A DNA stretch of 64,000 nucleotides from Flammulina velutipes. Lineage: Eukaryota; Basidiomycota; Agaricomycetes; Agaricales; Physalacriaceae. Of the stretch, positions 45,666 to 59,178 are shown piece by piece (position 1 is the stretch's first letter; each line of letters begins with the position of its first letter). The notes under the pieces were generated by a model. It saw only the letters and a program-made list of their open reading frames with translations, did not search any database and was not told where the DNA came from. The position numbers and the translations under genes were made by a program. The DNA lies in the NCBI GenBank assembly GCA_011800155.1, contig CM022370.1:1240001-1304000 (forward strand), read 5' to 3'.

Positions 45666-48600
45666 ATGAAGATTTTACACAAATCAAAGAGAGCGGTTCC
45701 GCCGGTACATTTACCGTTCTCTTTACAAGATCGTTTGCTGACCCTTCTGCGCGTCGTTTTAGCCAGCCCAAGTAGTGGAACTCATCGCAAAGCTCCAAAA
45801 TACACCCACTGATGAGTTGGCTGTCGCACTAGGAGAAATCACAGTTTGGAAATGGCAGCGTTCTGACCTCAACGCCTGGGTCAAGGCTCTCAACAAGTTT
45901 GATGCCATCCTCGAAGATGTCATTCGCGATTGCCACATCGACGAGCTACAGATCCGGCCTTTCACACCCGCACAGCGGTCACTGTTATGTGAGATTCTGA
46001 GGTTTGAGCGGCTGCTATTGGAGAACTCGACAAACCGAAAGATGTACAACTCATACGATGTGCGTCTCATCAACTCCTTCTATTCCTTTGAATCTGACAC
46101 AACGACTTGCAGCGTCTCAACAGCTTACTCTTCACCTCAGACCTCGACATCCTTATTCTTACCCTGAAGCTTCTGCTTCGCCCATCTCAGCAATATTCCG
46201 CCCAACCTGCCGTTTCCCAAGCTTTGAATATTTCTACCCCGCGATTGCAATCTTTGGCAAAGCGTTGGCCGCAGCTCCGCGAATATGGCGTGAGTCTCGT
46301 CGATCTGGCCAAACCTGGCGAGGGATTCGATAGCGACGCTCTGCCGATAGAGGCCAAAGAAGTCAATTTCAGCTTCTACAGGACAGAGGTATCACCAACC
46401 GACAACGACGAAGACAAGGCGATGGTCACCGACATTCCAGAAGCTTCCTCCGGTGCTGTTCAAAAGCCGCAGCCTGGTGCAGTGAATATACACATCGATG
46501 AAGCCATGCTCTCCAAGGGGGAAATGGAAATCTTGGCCGAGGTAGTTGACAAATATTCGGTTCCCGACAACGAAAAGTTCGAGCTCTTGTGCCGCATTCG
46601 GGCTGCGGCTGTCTTGAGGAAAGACAGATGGCAGGACAGGGAGAAACTGGTTATCGTTCGTCTGCTCGCTGTGGCTATCTTTGGACACACCCATCCAGAG
46701 AGTCAAGCAACATCCTCCATTTTCCTCTACGAACCCGACTTGATCACACATGTCGCCGAGCTCCTCCACACCGACAAAGGCATTCCCGTCGCCGTGCAAA
46801 CCGCTGCCATCTCGGCTATGGACGCCTTGGCGAGGTACCGCTCCAGAATGCAAGAAGTTCTGACCTCCGTTAACGCGGGTGTTAATCACGGTATACTCAT
46901 GGGCCTTCTACGCAAGACTGTCGCCGATATATCCAGTCCGGAATCGAGCGTCCCCAATTCATTCGTCGAAGCTCTGCTTACATTCATCTCACTTCTTGCT
47001 TCTCACGCCTCAGGCGGCAATATGATCGTCGGCGCGGGATTGATTCCCCTCTTGATTCAAGTTTTGGAGAACAAGCTCACCGAGCGCCTCCCCGTCTTGT
47101 CTAAGACGATGCAACTAGTGGACAATGTATTATACAGCTTCCAAAACGCGTTCAGTTTGTTCTGCAATTCTCGTGGAGTGGACGTTCTCGTGGAAAGGAT
47201 TGAGGTACGTTTCGACTTTGATTTCAGATTCAATCATTGAAATCCTCTGTTCCTTAGTTCGAAATCACGTATAACATCAAGGAACACGGAGACCATTCGC
47301 GCTCTCGTGAGATTTACGGATCTCACAGTATGTTCACTTCCGGGCAACTCTATGTGCACGACTAACTTTACATCAGGCGAAATTCCAGTGGCGCGAGCGG
47401 CTGTCCTCAAGCATATTCTTAGGTCTATGCACCGGATGATGCAGTCATCTGGGACCTCCGAAGGATTGAGGAGTCTCATCGACTCGTCTATTCTCAAGTC
47501 CATCAAGAAGATCATTGAATATAGAGGCCTGTTTGGAGCTAGCGTCCTGCCCATCGGTATGCAGTGAATTGCGCTCATCGAACCATAAACTCATGGATTA
47601 CAGCGATCAACATCATGGCAACTTTTGTCCACAACGAGCCAACTTCTCTCGTCGTCATACAAGAGGCCGGCCTACCAGAGGCATTCTATAAAGCAATCGA
47701 GCTTGGCTTAGAACCTGCCATCGAAGTCATCCAGGCCATCCCCAACGCCATTGGAGCTCTCTGCCTCAACGAAGTCGGACAAGGTCAACTCACTGTTAGG
47801 CCTAGTATCATTCCATCCATCTTCTCTATCTTCACTTCGGAGCGCCATCTCAAGGTTTTGCTGGAGAAAGAGAATGCCGTCCTCATGGGCACCGCTATAG
47901 ATGAATTGATACGTCACCATCCCCAGCTCAAAAACTCAGTGTTTGAGGCCGTCAAGGCTACATTGAGTAAGATTGAAGATCTAGGAAACGCCTTCGTTCC
48001 GCCAGAGGACATGAAACAGTGGTACAAGTTGGTTCCGGTTTCTGCAGGGCAAGAACGCGACGAGGATGTCGCAATGGAGGACATTAGTGCTGAAGGCGAT
48101 GAAGTATCTTCGACGAAGGCCGAGAGCAAGGGACCGACATCCACTTCGGAGGACTCGGCACCGAAATCGCATGACAATCACATCGTGTCGTTTATCGATG
48201 TTATTGGCCGAGTTAGTTGTCGCCTTGTACCGATATGATACGTTATTGACCTCTTCTTTTAGTTCCTTGAAGGCTTGTTCCAACATGCGCCTCATTGCAA
48301 GGACTTCATGGCTACAAAGGATGGGCTGGACAATCTGGGCAGACTTACGGCACTCCCCTGCCTACCCTACGATTATGCGAACAGCATCGCGTCAGATTCC
48401 ATGGTTCAGATTATGCGTACGATGACCGAGGCGTCGACTAGCGAGACCCTCCTTCACTTGGCTAAATTGGTCAGGGAATCATTGGCGCTGACGCAGAATT
48501 TTTGGGTCAAGCTCGAAGACAGTTCGAAGGTGCTACAGTTTGTCGACCTTTCTGGTTCGTATCTTTCATCTTTCCCCCTCAATCTGTAACTCATGGAACT

Positions 48601-51600
48601 TGGTGTCTTCAGCTGAGGAAGAGGTGAATGCGAACTATTACTTCAGAAATCTGGTCACGCTCCACGTTCGCATCACCCTCTTGTCCGATGTGTTCGCTAC
48701 TGCTGGTTACGCTCATGGCAGACAGGCTATAGGTCTGCTTCAAACTCTCATGACAAGTATTACCCCACAAGTCGTGAAAGACCTCGGTTCTCTTCACCGA
48801 GCAAGCATCTGGGAGAATATAGTGTTGAAGCTGGGTCTGCAAGCCAAAGGCCTTGACCTCTCATCCTCGCCGACAATATCTCTTGAAGCGACTCCGAATC
48901 AGCTTGCACTGGGACTGCCTGATGGTGCTGGTGTTTCCAGCGCACAAAACGCTAACGGCACCGTTGAGGGACCCACGGAGGAAAGCCGTGACTCGAGTAG
49001 TGCGGCCAACAACAGTGCCAGTGAACCAAAAGAGAATGATCTTCCCAAGGCCGACAACCCTCGCGACGCCAACGCCACCGCCCTCAAGCACATCACAAAC
49101 GGATTGCCAAGTTCGCTGGCACCATTCTTTCAAGGTCTGTTAATTATCCTTCGCCTGTCACAAAGTGAAACATGGCTCATTTATCTTCAGCAATGGTCAA
49201 GATGTTCCACGCTCGAAGAGCCTTTGACAATGCTCAGCGGAAGCAGATGACTGAATCCTCCAATGTTGTTGCTGAGATACTGCTGGGTCATCTTTGTGTT
49301 CGGGACTTGGGTACGTTGCCAGTTTTCTCTCTGTCTCACGTGAGGATGGCTTACGCGTGAAGTAGGTGACAAACCTTCCATGTTCACATATTATAGCATC
49401 GTTCTCGGTCTCATGTCGCTCCTGTTGGTTGACGGTACGTCGGTTCACACCGTAGGTCAATTTCTCGTTTTAACATGACCACTTCTCAAGAGCGCACACA
49501 GAGCAGCACTATACACACGGTGCAGCTTCTGGCGCTTTATCGCGCGAATGGCTTGGAGGCCGTGTTCGAAGTCTGCCGAGAGTTCGTGTCTTCTATTGAT
49601 GCGATAACAGTCAACAAGGAGGACGCCCGATCCGAAAGTCAAGTCAGCGAACTAGCCCATGCCTATGGTGGCTTGAAAGTCGCCCTTCATCTCCTTCATC
49701 CCCTCATTTCTTCGAAGCCACTGTTTGAGTCTGGTCAGACGCCACTTTTGATTAGCCGCGAAGTCAAGGACACAGACCCGGAGTACTTTGAGCCTCACAA
49801 CTTCCTAGTCAGACTCCGTACGGCGGCCCTACCTTTCTTGGCTAGCATTTGGAAGGCTGAATGGTTGGTTTCTGCGCCACTACCACTTAGCCGCTCTGCA
49901 GTTCAAGCAGTGTTGGAGTTGGTCAATGGAGAAAACGAAGAACCAAAGGGAGAGGCCGACGCTCTACCAACGATTCCAGGTATACCACGCTCCACTGGGA
50001 CAGACGAAACTCGTATTCGTCAACTAACGGACATGGGTTTCCCGCGGTCGGCTGCGGAACGTGCCCTGTTGCGCACTCACAACAACGTCAACGCAGCCAC
50101 CGAACTTTTGCTCTCGCATCCGTACCCATTACCCGCTGATCCGGAGGCGGAGCTCGAGCAAGACGCAGATGCTGATGCTGACGCCTTGGCGCAAGCAGAA
50201 GCACCAGCGCCTGCTGATGAGTCTGCTACAGGTGATGCATCGGGGCCAAGCCCCAATGACGATCCCGAAGCTGATGAAGTGGCGCCGCTAGTCGCAGAAG
50301 AGCCTGTACCGGCTGGGAAGAGTTCCGATGAGTGGAGGAACGAGTTAAATGTTGCACGGGAGCCGTTGCGAGAGAGCATCAGCCACCAGGCTTTACGCCT
50401 GGTTGACGAACATCTCTCGCTCATCTTCGATCTACACGTCGCATTCATCAAACCACCAGGAGCTCATCAGGTCAAGGCAGTCCAAAAACTTGTGGACGAC
50501 ATCAAGGACTTCTCACCCAAGGCGTATGATGTCCAAGAGCAGCCCCTTGCAAACCGTTGCCGACTTTTGGCCTTAGTCCTTTGTGAGACTCCTTCTTCTC
50601 TCACCTCGGAGTTACGGGCTACGTTGATGGAGAGCCTTCTTGCACTCTTGTTGTCTAACCCCGCCAGCGCCAACACCGATCGACCCAGTACTCCCAAATG
50701 GCTTGCCGCCCATCTTCTTGTGACTGAAGCTCTTTTCACATTGGCTGATGAGCCGAGAGCTATTACTCTGCCGAAGGAAGACGAACCCATTGTATCGGAG
50801 CCAATGTCGACCGGACCCGCTCTGACGGAGGCCAAAACAATTGTCTTTGACTTCTGCTTGCGACTCCTCGCTATTCCTGATCTACCCAGCGACGAGCTGC
50901 TGTCCACTCTCCGACTTTTGGTACTCCTCACTAGAGACCATTCAGTTGCATCCCAGTTCGTCAGTCGGGATGGCTTAGACATCCTTTTCCGTCGTTTGAA
51001 GTCTTCTTCCGTCAATGGAAGCTCTTCTTACATTGCTACCATCCTACGCCACATCGTCGAGGATGCCTCTGTCGTCTCCCACATCATGCATCAATCCATA
51101 AAGCGCTACTTCAACCAGCTTCGCAGTCGCGTGGCAGACCCAACATCGTATGTCCGTAACTGCAGTGCCATGGCCCTGCGGAATGCAGAGGTCTTTATCG
51201 AGACAACCCAATCGCTCTGCCTATTGTCCGCACCCCATTCTTTGTCTGCCCATCTTTCTCTCAAGCCGGAAGCAGCGAAACTCGGCGAGAAGGCGGAGAC
51301 CGCACCGCCGAGCGACATGCAGGTGGATACCACGCCAGCCCCTCCACAACCCAAGCCTTCTATCATCACTGATACTGCTGTTCATTTCCTCATCGGAGAA
51401 CTCATGAGCACGCACAAAGCTTCCTTAGAGGCATCCGCAGAAGTCGCAAAGGGCACCGAGGAATCTGGTCAGTCAGAGGAGAAAAAGGATCACACTCACT
51501 ACATGTGCTTCATCATGCAGTGCTTGACGGAGTTGCTCTTCTCCTACGATTCTTGTAAATCGGCCTTCCTCTCATACCCCTTGAAGAAGTCTCGGGCCCC

Positions 51601-54600
51601 TGGAGTCGCGAAGGACGCCACGAAACAACGGGCACAGACTCTGTCTTTCTTCCTATCTGACCTGGTCGCATACGACAATCTTCAATCTCAACAAGACAAC
51701 GGGCCTCGCAGCAGAACTCAAATATGCCACTGGTCAATGTCCGTCTTGGTTGCTCTCTGCGTCGACAGTTCGTCAACAAATGAGCCCAAAGATGTTGCGC
51801 CATCTCTTGTATCTGTTCGCAAGACATTGTTGGATGCGATTAGTCGTACTATCAAGGACCTTCCTGCCACCGAGAGCCTCGAGAAGCGTTATGGTCGTTT
51901 ACTTGCTATAGGGGATCTATGCCATCGGCTGCTTACTGTGCGATTCAATTTGACGACAGCCAACCGCAAACAGCACGACGAGGCGCCTACACACCTAGCC
52001 AAAGTGATGTTGGAGAAAGGCTTCGTCGCTTCGTTGACAAATGCCTTGTCGGAGGTTGACCTCAACTATCCCAACGTCCGTAATCTCGTCAATTGTGTCA
52101 TGCGTCCCTTGGAACACTTGTAAGTCGTATCTGAAGCGTTGACCGTATTGATTCCAACACATTGATAGGACAAAGATTGCGATCAAAATGAGCAAAGCTT
52201 CAGGAAAGGGCAAAGATCTCGTCGAGGAGGCGAAGTCAGATACTGACGAGTCTATGGAATCTGACATGGAATCTGACAGAGATGCAAGGGAGGAAACTCC
52301 AGACCTCTATCGAAATTCGGCGTTAGGTATCTATGGAGGTGTACGTGGTTTTATGTTTCTTCATTGAATGATTGACACTTACTTTGCTTGTAGGAAATGG
52401 AAGTAGTTCACTCACATGACGACGACGACGACATGGATGAAGATGAAGATGATATGGATGATGAAGACGAAATGGACTTCGGGGATGAGACTGGAAGCGA
52501 TGATACGTCTAACACTGGAGATGAGGGTGACGATGCATCTATGCCGGCAGATATCGCTGAAGGAGAACGATGGGAAGTAGATGAAGACGAGGACGATGAA
52601 GAGGATGATTTAGTTCAGAACGAAGACGACGGCGACGAGGGCGACGATGATGAGGACGAGGAGGACGAAGAAGGCGGTGAAATCGATGACGAGGATGCTG
52701 AAGGTTTGTGGCAAGATCTACAAGGTGTCAATCCAGACCTTGCAGGTGATGAGGCTGAAGAAGAGGAAGAGATAGCAGGTATGTTCGTTCAAACCTCATT
52801 GTATCATGTCACTCATCCTCCAAACGCAGGTCCCATTCACATCATCCACGAAGACGAAGAAGACGAGCCGGAAATGGCGTCTGACGAGGACGAGTGAGCA
52901 TTATCCTGGTTTATAAAACATAGCACTCATATATTTGCAGATTTGGGCAGGATATGGATGGCCCAGAGTTTGTTGGCGGCATCTTTGGGTTCGCAGACAA
53001 TGCGCAGGATGGAGGAGGGATTTTTGTCCCTCGAAGACATCGAAGCACCGGTTCGTGTTTTAACGTCAATGCTCATCAACTACAAATCAACTTACCTCAT
53101 TATAGCTGAGGAGAATGTGCAAATCTTCGGAAGACCTCGCAATGGGGCTGCACCTCCTCCAGAAGCAACTACACATCCACTTCTTTTGGATGCATCCGCA
53201 GGACGTTCCCAGGCTCGCTTGCCACGCCCTCCTCATCAAGGCCGAATGGTAGCAGAAGGCGGCGACATTTTGCAGACTCTTGAGCAACTCGTGGGCGGCG
53301 GTGCCTTCCAATTCTTCCAGCATATCATGACTCGAGGCCGTGGCGGTGGTGGACCAGAAACGATTCGTCTTGATGTTCCTCCGACTGCTCTTATGAACCT
53401 TGAACGTGGATTCCTTGCCAGGCGTCAACCAATCGTCTCGGCGTCGGTGCGCGTAGAGCGAAATAGCGCACGCAATCCATCACAGGCCCGCGACTTGGAT
53501 CCTCTCCTCACGCTCCAACGGTGGGCCGAAGAGGTAAAAATTCTGCATGGCGACTTCGTTACAGACCGTGCAACGAAGTTAGCGAACCACCTGACCCTAG
53601 CTCTCCTTCCTGCTGCGATTGAATCAGCCAAGCAGGACAAGATTCGCCACGAAGAGCAGGCTCGTCAAGATGAGGAACAGAAGGCCGACGCGGAAAAGGC
53701 AGAGGAAGCTGCAAAAGCAAAGGCAGTTGACGAGACTACACCCACCGCTTCGGAGGAGACACCCGCTGAAGGACCGTCGATTACCGTCGATCAGCCCATG
53801 AGTGACGCTACTCCAGTCGCCGTTGTGGCTGACGCCGACACAGAGATGATAGATGGTACCGTTGAACCATCTACAGCACCATCCACAACACTGCAAGCAT
53901 CCACCCCCGAGGCCGGGCCCAGCGGTTCGACGAGTACCCCAGATGCTTCTTCGACGCCCGCCCGAGTCACCGTCCTCATCAATGGGAATACTGTCGACAT
54001 CACGGAAACTGGCATAGATCCGACTTTCTTGGAGGCTCTTCCAGACGAGATGAGAGAAGAGGTCCTCAACCAGCATGTTCGGGAACAACGAGCCGCTAGA
54101 GTTGAGCGGCCTCCCGATTCACACATCAGTGCCGAATTTCTAGATGCCCTACCTCCAGAACTACGGGCAGAAATCATTCAACAGGAAGCTGTCGAGAGAA
54201 CCCAGAGACGACGAGATGGTGTGGCAGGGAATCCCACCGGACCCACCGACATCGATCCCGCCAGCTTCATTGCGAGCCTTGATCCAACTCTCCGTCAGGC
54301 TATCCTCCTTGATCAGGACGACGGTTTCATCCAAACCCTCCCGTCTCATATGATAGCTGAAGTAGGCACGTACCGGGATGGGCATGCACATCTCTTACGT
54401 CGTTCCAACTTACCTGGTGGACGTGGGCCGCGACATACATCCGGGATAATGAATCAGAAAAACCCGGCTCCTCAGCACGATGCCATTCAGCTCCTAGATC
54501 GACAAGGTGTTACCGTCCTTGTTCGGTTGCTTTTCTATCCTCAAGTGATCAAAAAAAACTTGCTCTTTAAAGTCCTTCTCAACCTTTGCGAAAACGCCAA

Positions 54601-57388
54601 AACCCGGACGGAACTATTCAACTTGCTTTTGAATATTCTTCAAGACGGCACTGGCGATCTAACTGCCGTCGACAAGAGCTTCGCGCAAATGTCCTTCCGT
54701 CACTCGAAGCCCTCCACCAAGGCGATAGGAAAGCAGAAGGCTGGGTCGGACATCGCTTCAGTTCTTGCTCTTCCGAGTGTTCAGAACGAAGCCATGCCAG
54801 ATCTCATTGCTCAGCGATGCTTAGAAGCTCTCGTTTACATTGTTTCTGCCAACTCTTCAGCATCTCTATTCTTCCTCACAGAACATGAAGCCCCAGCTGG
54901 GCTACGAAGAACAGCGTCGAAGAAAGGGAAGGGTAAAGAGAAGCAGATGCCACAGACTCATTATCCCATCGTCCTGTTGCTGGGTCTATTGGATCGCCAA
55001 TCTCTCCTTCGCACTCCTTCCATTGTCGAGTCGGTTGTTGGATTACTCGCCACTGTGACGAAACCACTCAATACTCTGAAAGAGAACAAAAAACCACCCA
55101 CTCCAGAAGCCTCAACGTCTCAAGGATCTGACGCCGCACAGTCTGCTGGTGCTAGCGCTCCTTCTGATCCCGCCTCGGCGGACGCTCCCCTATCCATTCC
55201 TGATCCTCCCGCCCCTGCAGAACCAACTGTAGCTCCTGGTAAGTGTTCTTCATAATTTAAAGACCCCGACCTCTAACACCAATTATAGCAAATCCAACAG
55301 AATCAAAAGAGAAGATCGAGGCCATTGAACAAAAAATCTTACTCGCAAACCCTCCACAAATCCCTCACGTTGTACTTCGCTTCATCGTCAACATCTTGAC
55401 CGTCGGCGAGTGCTCTGCACGCACATTCCAACAAAGTCTGGCGCTAATCCAACATCTCTCCAACATACCCGATGCTCGAGACGTCATTGCTCAAGAGTTG
55501 AAAACCAAAGCCCAAGAATTTGGTCAAAGCCTCCTGGGAGATCTCGATGAGCTTGCAACCGCTCTCGCAAACTCGGAAGGAGAGGTTCCAATCAGCTCTG
55601 TGGCCGCCAAATTCTCCGCGCCGTCATCAGTACAAGCCAAACTTCTACGGGTTTTGAAGACCATCGACTACATGTACTCTCCTCGCGTCAACAGTGCTGC
55701 ATCGGAAGGCAAGGAAGGCGCAGACGACACCGAAAAGGTCCAGAGCATCTACGAGTCGTTCTGTTTCGCGCCACTCTGGAAACGGCTTGGGGATTGTCTC
55801 GCGGTCATTGAAGAGAAGTCCGATACTGAACATGTCGCAACGGTGCTTCTACCACTCATTGAAGCGTTGATGGTGGTATGCAAGTATGTTGGGCCCAAAT
55901 CGGCATCTTCTAGCAAAGCACTCCGAGCCACATCATCTCCCAAGAGTCCGACGACACCAGCAGAGGTCATGGAGGATCTTTTCGTTACATTCACGGATGC
56001 CCATAGGAAGATCCTGAACTTGATGGTTCGCAATAACCCCTCTCTCATGAGCGGCTCATTCTCCCTCCTTGTCCACAATCCCCGCGTCCTTGACTTCGAT
56101 AACAAGCGCAACTACTTTTCACAGCAACTGCATCGTCGTCCTCATGCTCGAGAACATCACGGAACATTGCAATTGAACGTTCGCAGAGCTCGCGTCTTCG
56201 AAGATAGTTTTCAGCACTTGCAAAGGAAGACAGGCGACCAAATCAAGTATGGCAAACTCAGTGTCCGCTTCTACGAGGAGGAGGGTGTCGACGCTGGTGG
56301 ACTTACTCGAGAATGGTTCCAGATCCTCGCGCGCCAGATGTTTGACCCAAACAATGCTCTGTTCCAACCTTGTGCTGCCGATAAGCTGACTTACCAGCCG
56401 AACAAAAACTCTTGGGTCAACCCGGAGCACCTGTCCTTCTTCAAGTTTGTTGGCCGCGTCATCGGCAAGGCTATATACGACGGTCGGCTGTTAGATGCCT
56501 ACTTCGCGAGGAGTCTCTATCGCCAGATTCTTGGAAAGCCTGTGGATTACAGAGATGTTGAGTGGGTAGATCCTGAGTATTACAACTCCTTGTGCTGGAT
56601 TCTGGAGAACGATCCTACGCTTCTAGAACTGACATTTAGTGTGGAAGCTGACGAGGTAAGGGGAAAGTTGTCGTTCTGGAAAGCCTCACTAACGAATACA
56701 CAGTTCGGTGTGAACCGTATCATTGCTCTGAAAGAGGGCGGGGAGACGCTCCCTGTAACACAGGAGAACAAGCGGGAATTCGTTCAGCTATCGGCACAGT
56801 ACCGACTTTATTCTTCGATCCAACATCAAATCGAGCATCTCTCTGCTGGCTTCTACGAAATCATTCCCAAGGACCTGATCACCATAGTATGTCTTCCGCT
56901 CCATGCCGCAAGTTAACGCTAACAACACCTTAACAGTTTAATGAACAAGAATTGGAGTTACTGATCTCTGGGACACCGGACATCGACGTCGACGAATGGC
57001 GAGCCGCTACCGAGTACAACGGGTACACAAGTTCCGACCCTAATATCGTCTGGTGGTGGCGAGCACTCAAGTCGTTCAACCGAGAAGAGAGGGCGAAGGT
57101 GTTGAGCTTTGCAACGGGGACATCACGCGTACCATTGAATGGCTTCAATGATCTCCAAGGAGTGCAGGGAGTGCAGAAGTTTTCGATACACCGTGCATAT
57201 GGAGAGTCCGACCGTCTACCTCAGGCGCATACTTGTAAGTCTCTGATTACCCAGGGTAATGTTCATATACTGACGTGCTTTCAGGCTTCAACCAGATTGA
57301 CCTACCGCAATACTCATCATACGACATGCTTCGTCAACAAGTGCTGCTGGCGATCAGTGAGGGAGGAGAAGGCTTTGGATTTGTTTGA
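45666..57388 (+). CDS. TOM1: Giant HECT E3 ubiquitin ligase Tom1/Huwe1
   Basis: About 11.7 kb with many short introns encodes roughly 3,500 residues. Tom1/Ptr1/Huwe1 ubiquitinates excess histones, ribosomal proteins and other substrates. The start ATG 45666 (MKILHKSKRAVPP) splices to PAQVVELIAKLQNTPTDELA. The armadillo-like DUF908 and DUF913 regions cover about 45.8-49.2 kb. A UBA domain lies at about 50,010-50,130 (IRQLTDMGFPRSAAERALLR). A long Asp/Glu-rich stretch lies at 52,390-52,890. The DUF4414 region (SAEFLDALPPELRAEIIQQE) is near 54,120. The HECT domain runs from about 56,150 (NVRRARVFEDSFQHL; VDAGGLTREWFQILARQMFD) to the end. The catalytic Cys is in QAHTCFNQIDLPQYSSYDML, and the protein ends GEGFGFV. 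The Cys codon is split by the last intron. All canonical elements are present. Confidence 0.96.
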
Positions 57389-57594
57389 AAGAAATCGTAT
57401 TGTAGTGCATTATTTCGTTTGACATTTGTATATCTGGATACTGGCATCGTTAGAATGTAATATTTTGTGGCGCAAGCACCGGTAGTCGGCTAGATCGGAG
57501 TTGCCGGGTGATACTTCCACTCGGTGCACAGGTCACATTGACAAAAGACAGTGCAAGATATCAAGCATCAAACATTCTGTGTTCTACGACCATC

Positions 57595-59021
57595 ATGAAA
57601 GCATACTATGTCACTGAGCTGGCCCATCCGTCCAAGATTCCAGTATCAACCAATGTCCCAGTCCCAGTTCCAAAGAAAGGCGAAGTACTTGTCGATGTCT
57701 ACAGCGCTGGGCTCAATTTCTTCGACGTACGTCTAACCATGAATCATGAATACTGGCGACTCATGTTAGCAATCAGATTCTACAAACACAAGGGAAATAT
57801 CAGACCAAGCCTCCTCTACCATTCGTCGCAGGTGCAGAATTCGCTGGTCGGATAGCACGAGAGTCACCTATTCCTCCTGGTTGCCCCTTCAAGCCAGGAG
57901 ATCGTGTCTTTGGTGCCACGCAGGGTTCATTCGCCGAGAAGGCGACTGTTGCTTGGAAGAACATCATTCCTCTACCTGACGCCCTTTCGTACGACCAAGG
58001 CGCTGGTGAGCTTTCTATTTATAAATCGTATCCGGTGCTGAAGTTAACCGGAAATCCAAAAGGCTTATATGTAACTTGGCCGACGAGCTACGAGGCGTTG
58101 GTTGGTCGCGCAGAACTGAAAGCCGGTGCGTGGGAGTCAATTCTCACAGACATACTCATCCTTAGAACATTCTAATAGGTGAATGGGTATTGGTCACTGC
58201 GGCCGCCGGTGGTGTGGGTATTGCAGCTGTCCAGCTGGCGAAAGGTATGAATACATCTTTAAGTGACAACAATACCATACTAAAAATGCATTAACTAGCC
58301 CTCGGAGCCAAAGTCATCGCCGCAGCTGGTTCACCAGAGAAACTCGAAATCGCCCGAAAGTTCGGCGGCGCAGACTATACCGTTAACTACACCGATCCTA
58401 ACTGGACCAAGGAAGTGCTGAAGATCACTGGCGGAAAAGGTGTCGACGTCGTCTATGATCCTGTCGGACTAATCAAAGGTAAGTTACAACGAAGAAAGCG
58501 AGCTACCAACTCATCTCTGCTTAGACTCGTTCAAATGCATAGCGTGGAAAGGGCGCGCTTTGGTGATAGGCTTTGCTGCTGGCACTATCGAGAAGGTTGG
58601 TCAAGTCCATTGAGGGATGTCCCTTGGTCGCTGAAAAGCCATCGACAAGATCCCAATGAATCTCGTTCTCTTGAAGAACATATCAATTGTGGGATTGCAC
58701 TGGGGTGCATACTCAAGTGAGCTAATATTCCATCTTGCTATGATTAAATCTAACAAGTCCCAAGTCCATGACACTAGTCGGATTCCCGTAGTCTGGAAGG
58801 AGGTGTTGGAGTGCGTATTCTTCGGCGAGTTCTGGTTGAGATAACTGACTGCTAAATTCTTATCAAGGCTGTTTGCATCTGGTCGCGCAAAACCAGTTGT
58901 TTATAACGAGGTTTACACACTAGATTCAATCAAGGACGGTCTCGCCGCGCTTGAGAACCGACAGACCTGGGGCAAGGCAATAATACAGATTCAAAACGAT
59001 ACCGTACAAAGCAAGTTGTAG
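57595..59021 (+). CDS. Quinone oxidoreductase-like medium-chain reductase (QOR family)
   Basis: About nine short exons encode an NADPH-dependent medium-chain dehydrogenase/reductase without the zinc ligands of alcohol dehydrogenases. It starts MKAYYVTELAHPSKIPVST, then GEVLVDVYSAGLNFFD, where GLNFFD lacks the Cys found in Zn-ADHs; PLPFVAGAEFAGRIARE; PFKPGDRVFGATQGSFAEKA; VLVTAAAGGVGIAAVQLAKA, the Rossmann nucleotide motif (A-A-x-G-G-V-G); KVIAAAGSPEKLEIARKFGG; GGKGVDVVYDPVG; WKGRALVIGFAAGTIEK; MNLVLLKNISIVGLHWGAYS; and the end GKAIIQIQNDTVQSKL. Likely reduces quinones or other electrophilic carbonyls. Introns of 50-60 bases separate the blocks. It starts 206 bases after TOM1. Confidence 0.9.
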
Positions 59022-59178
59022 AATTATTTGATGTTCCCTTTGCGCTATGTATCGTCTTGGTTCTTCTATCTGTGTTAATCTATGTGGCGCGAGAAGGTCC
59101 ATAACAATATAGTTGTAGCATAGTATACAAGAGTAAATACAGATAGCAATTATCACGCATGGAAAGCGTAAACAAGAA
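59022..59178. other. Convergent 3' spacer
   Basis: 157 bases between the stops of the quinone oxidoreductase (+) and RRN5 (-). Overlapping 3' UTRs are likely. Confidence 0.4.

Noticed and set aside
50077..50451. Antisense open frames across TOM1 (for example an Ala/Ser-rich one at 50077-50451)
   Set aside because: They mirror the codon bias of the acidic TOM1 sequence on the other strand and have no independent support.
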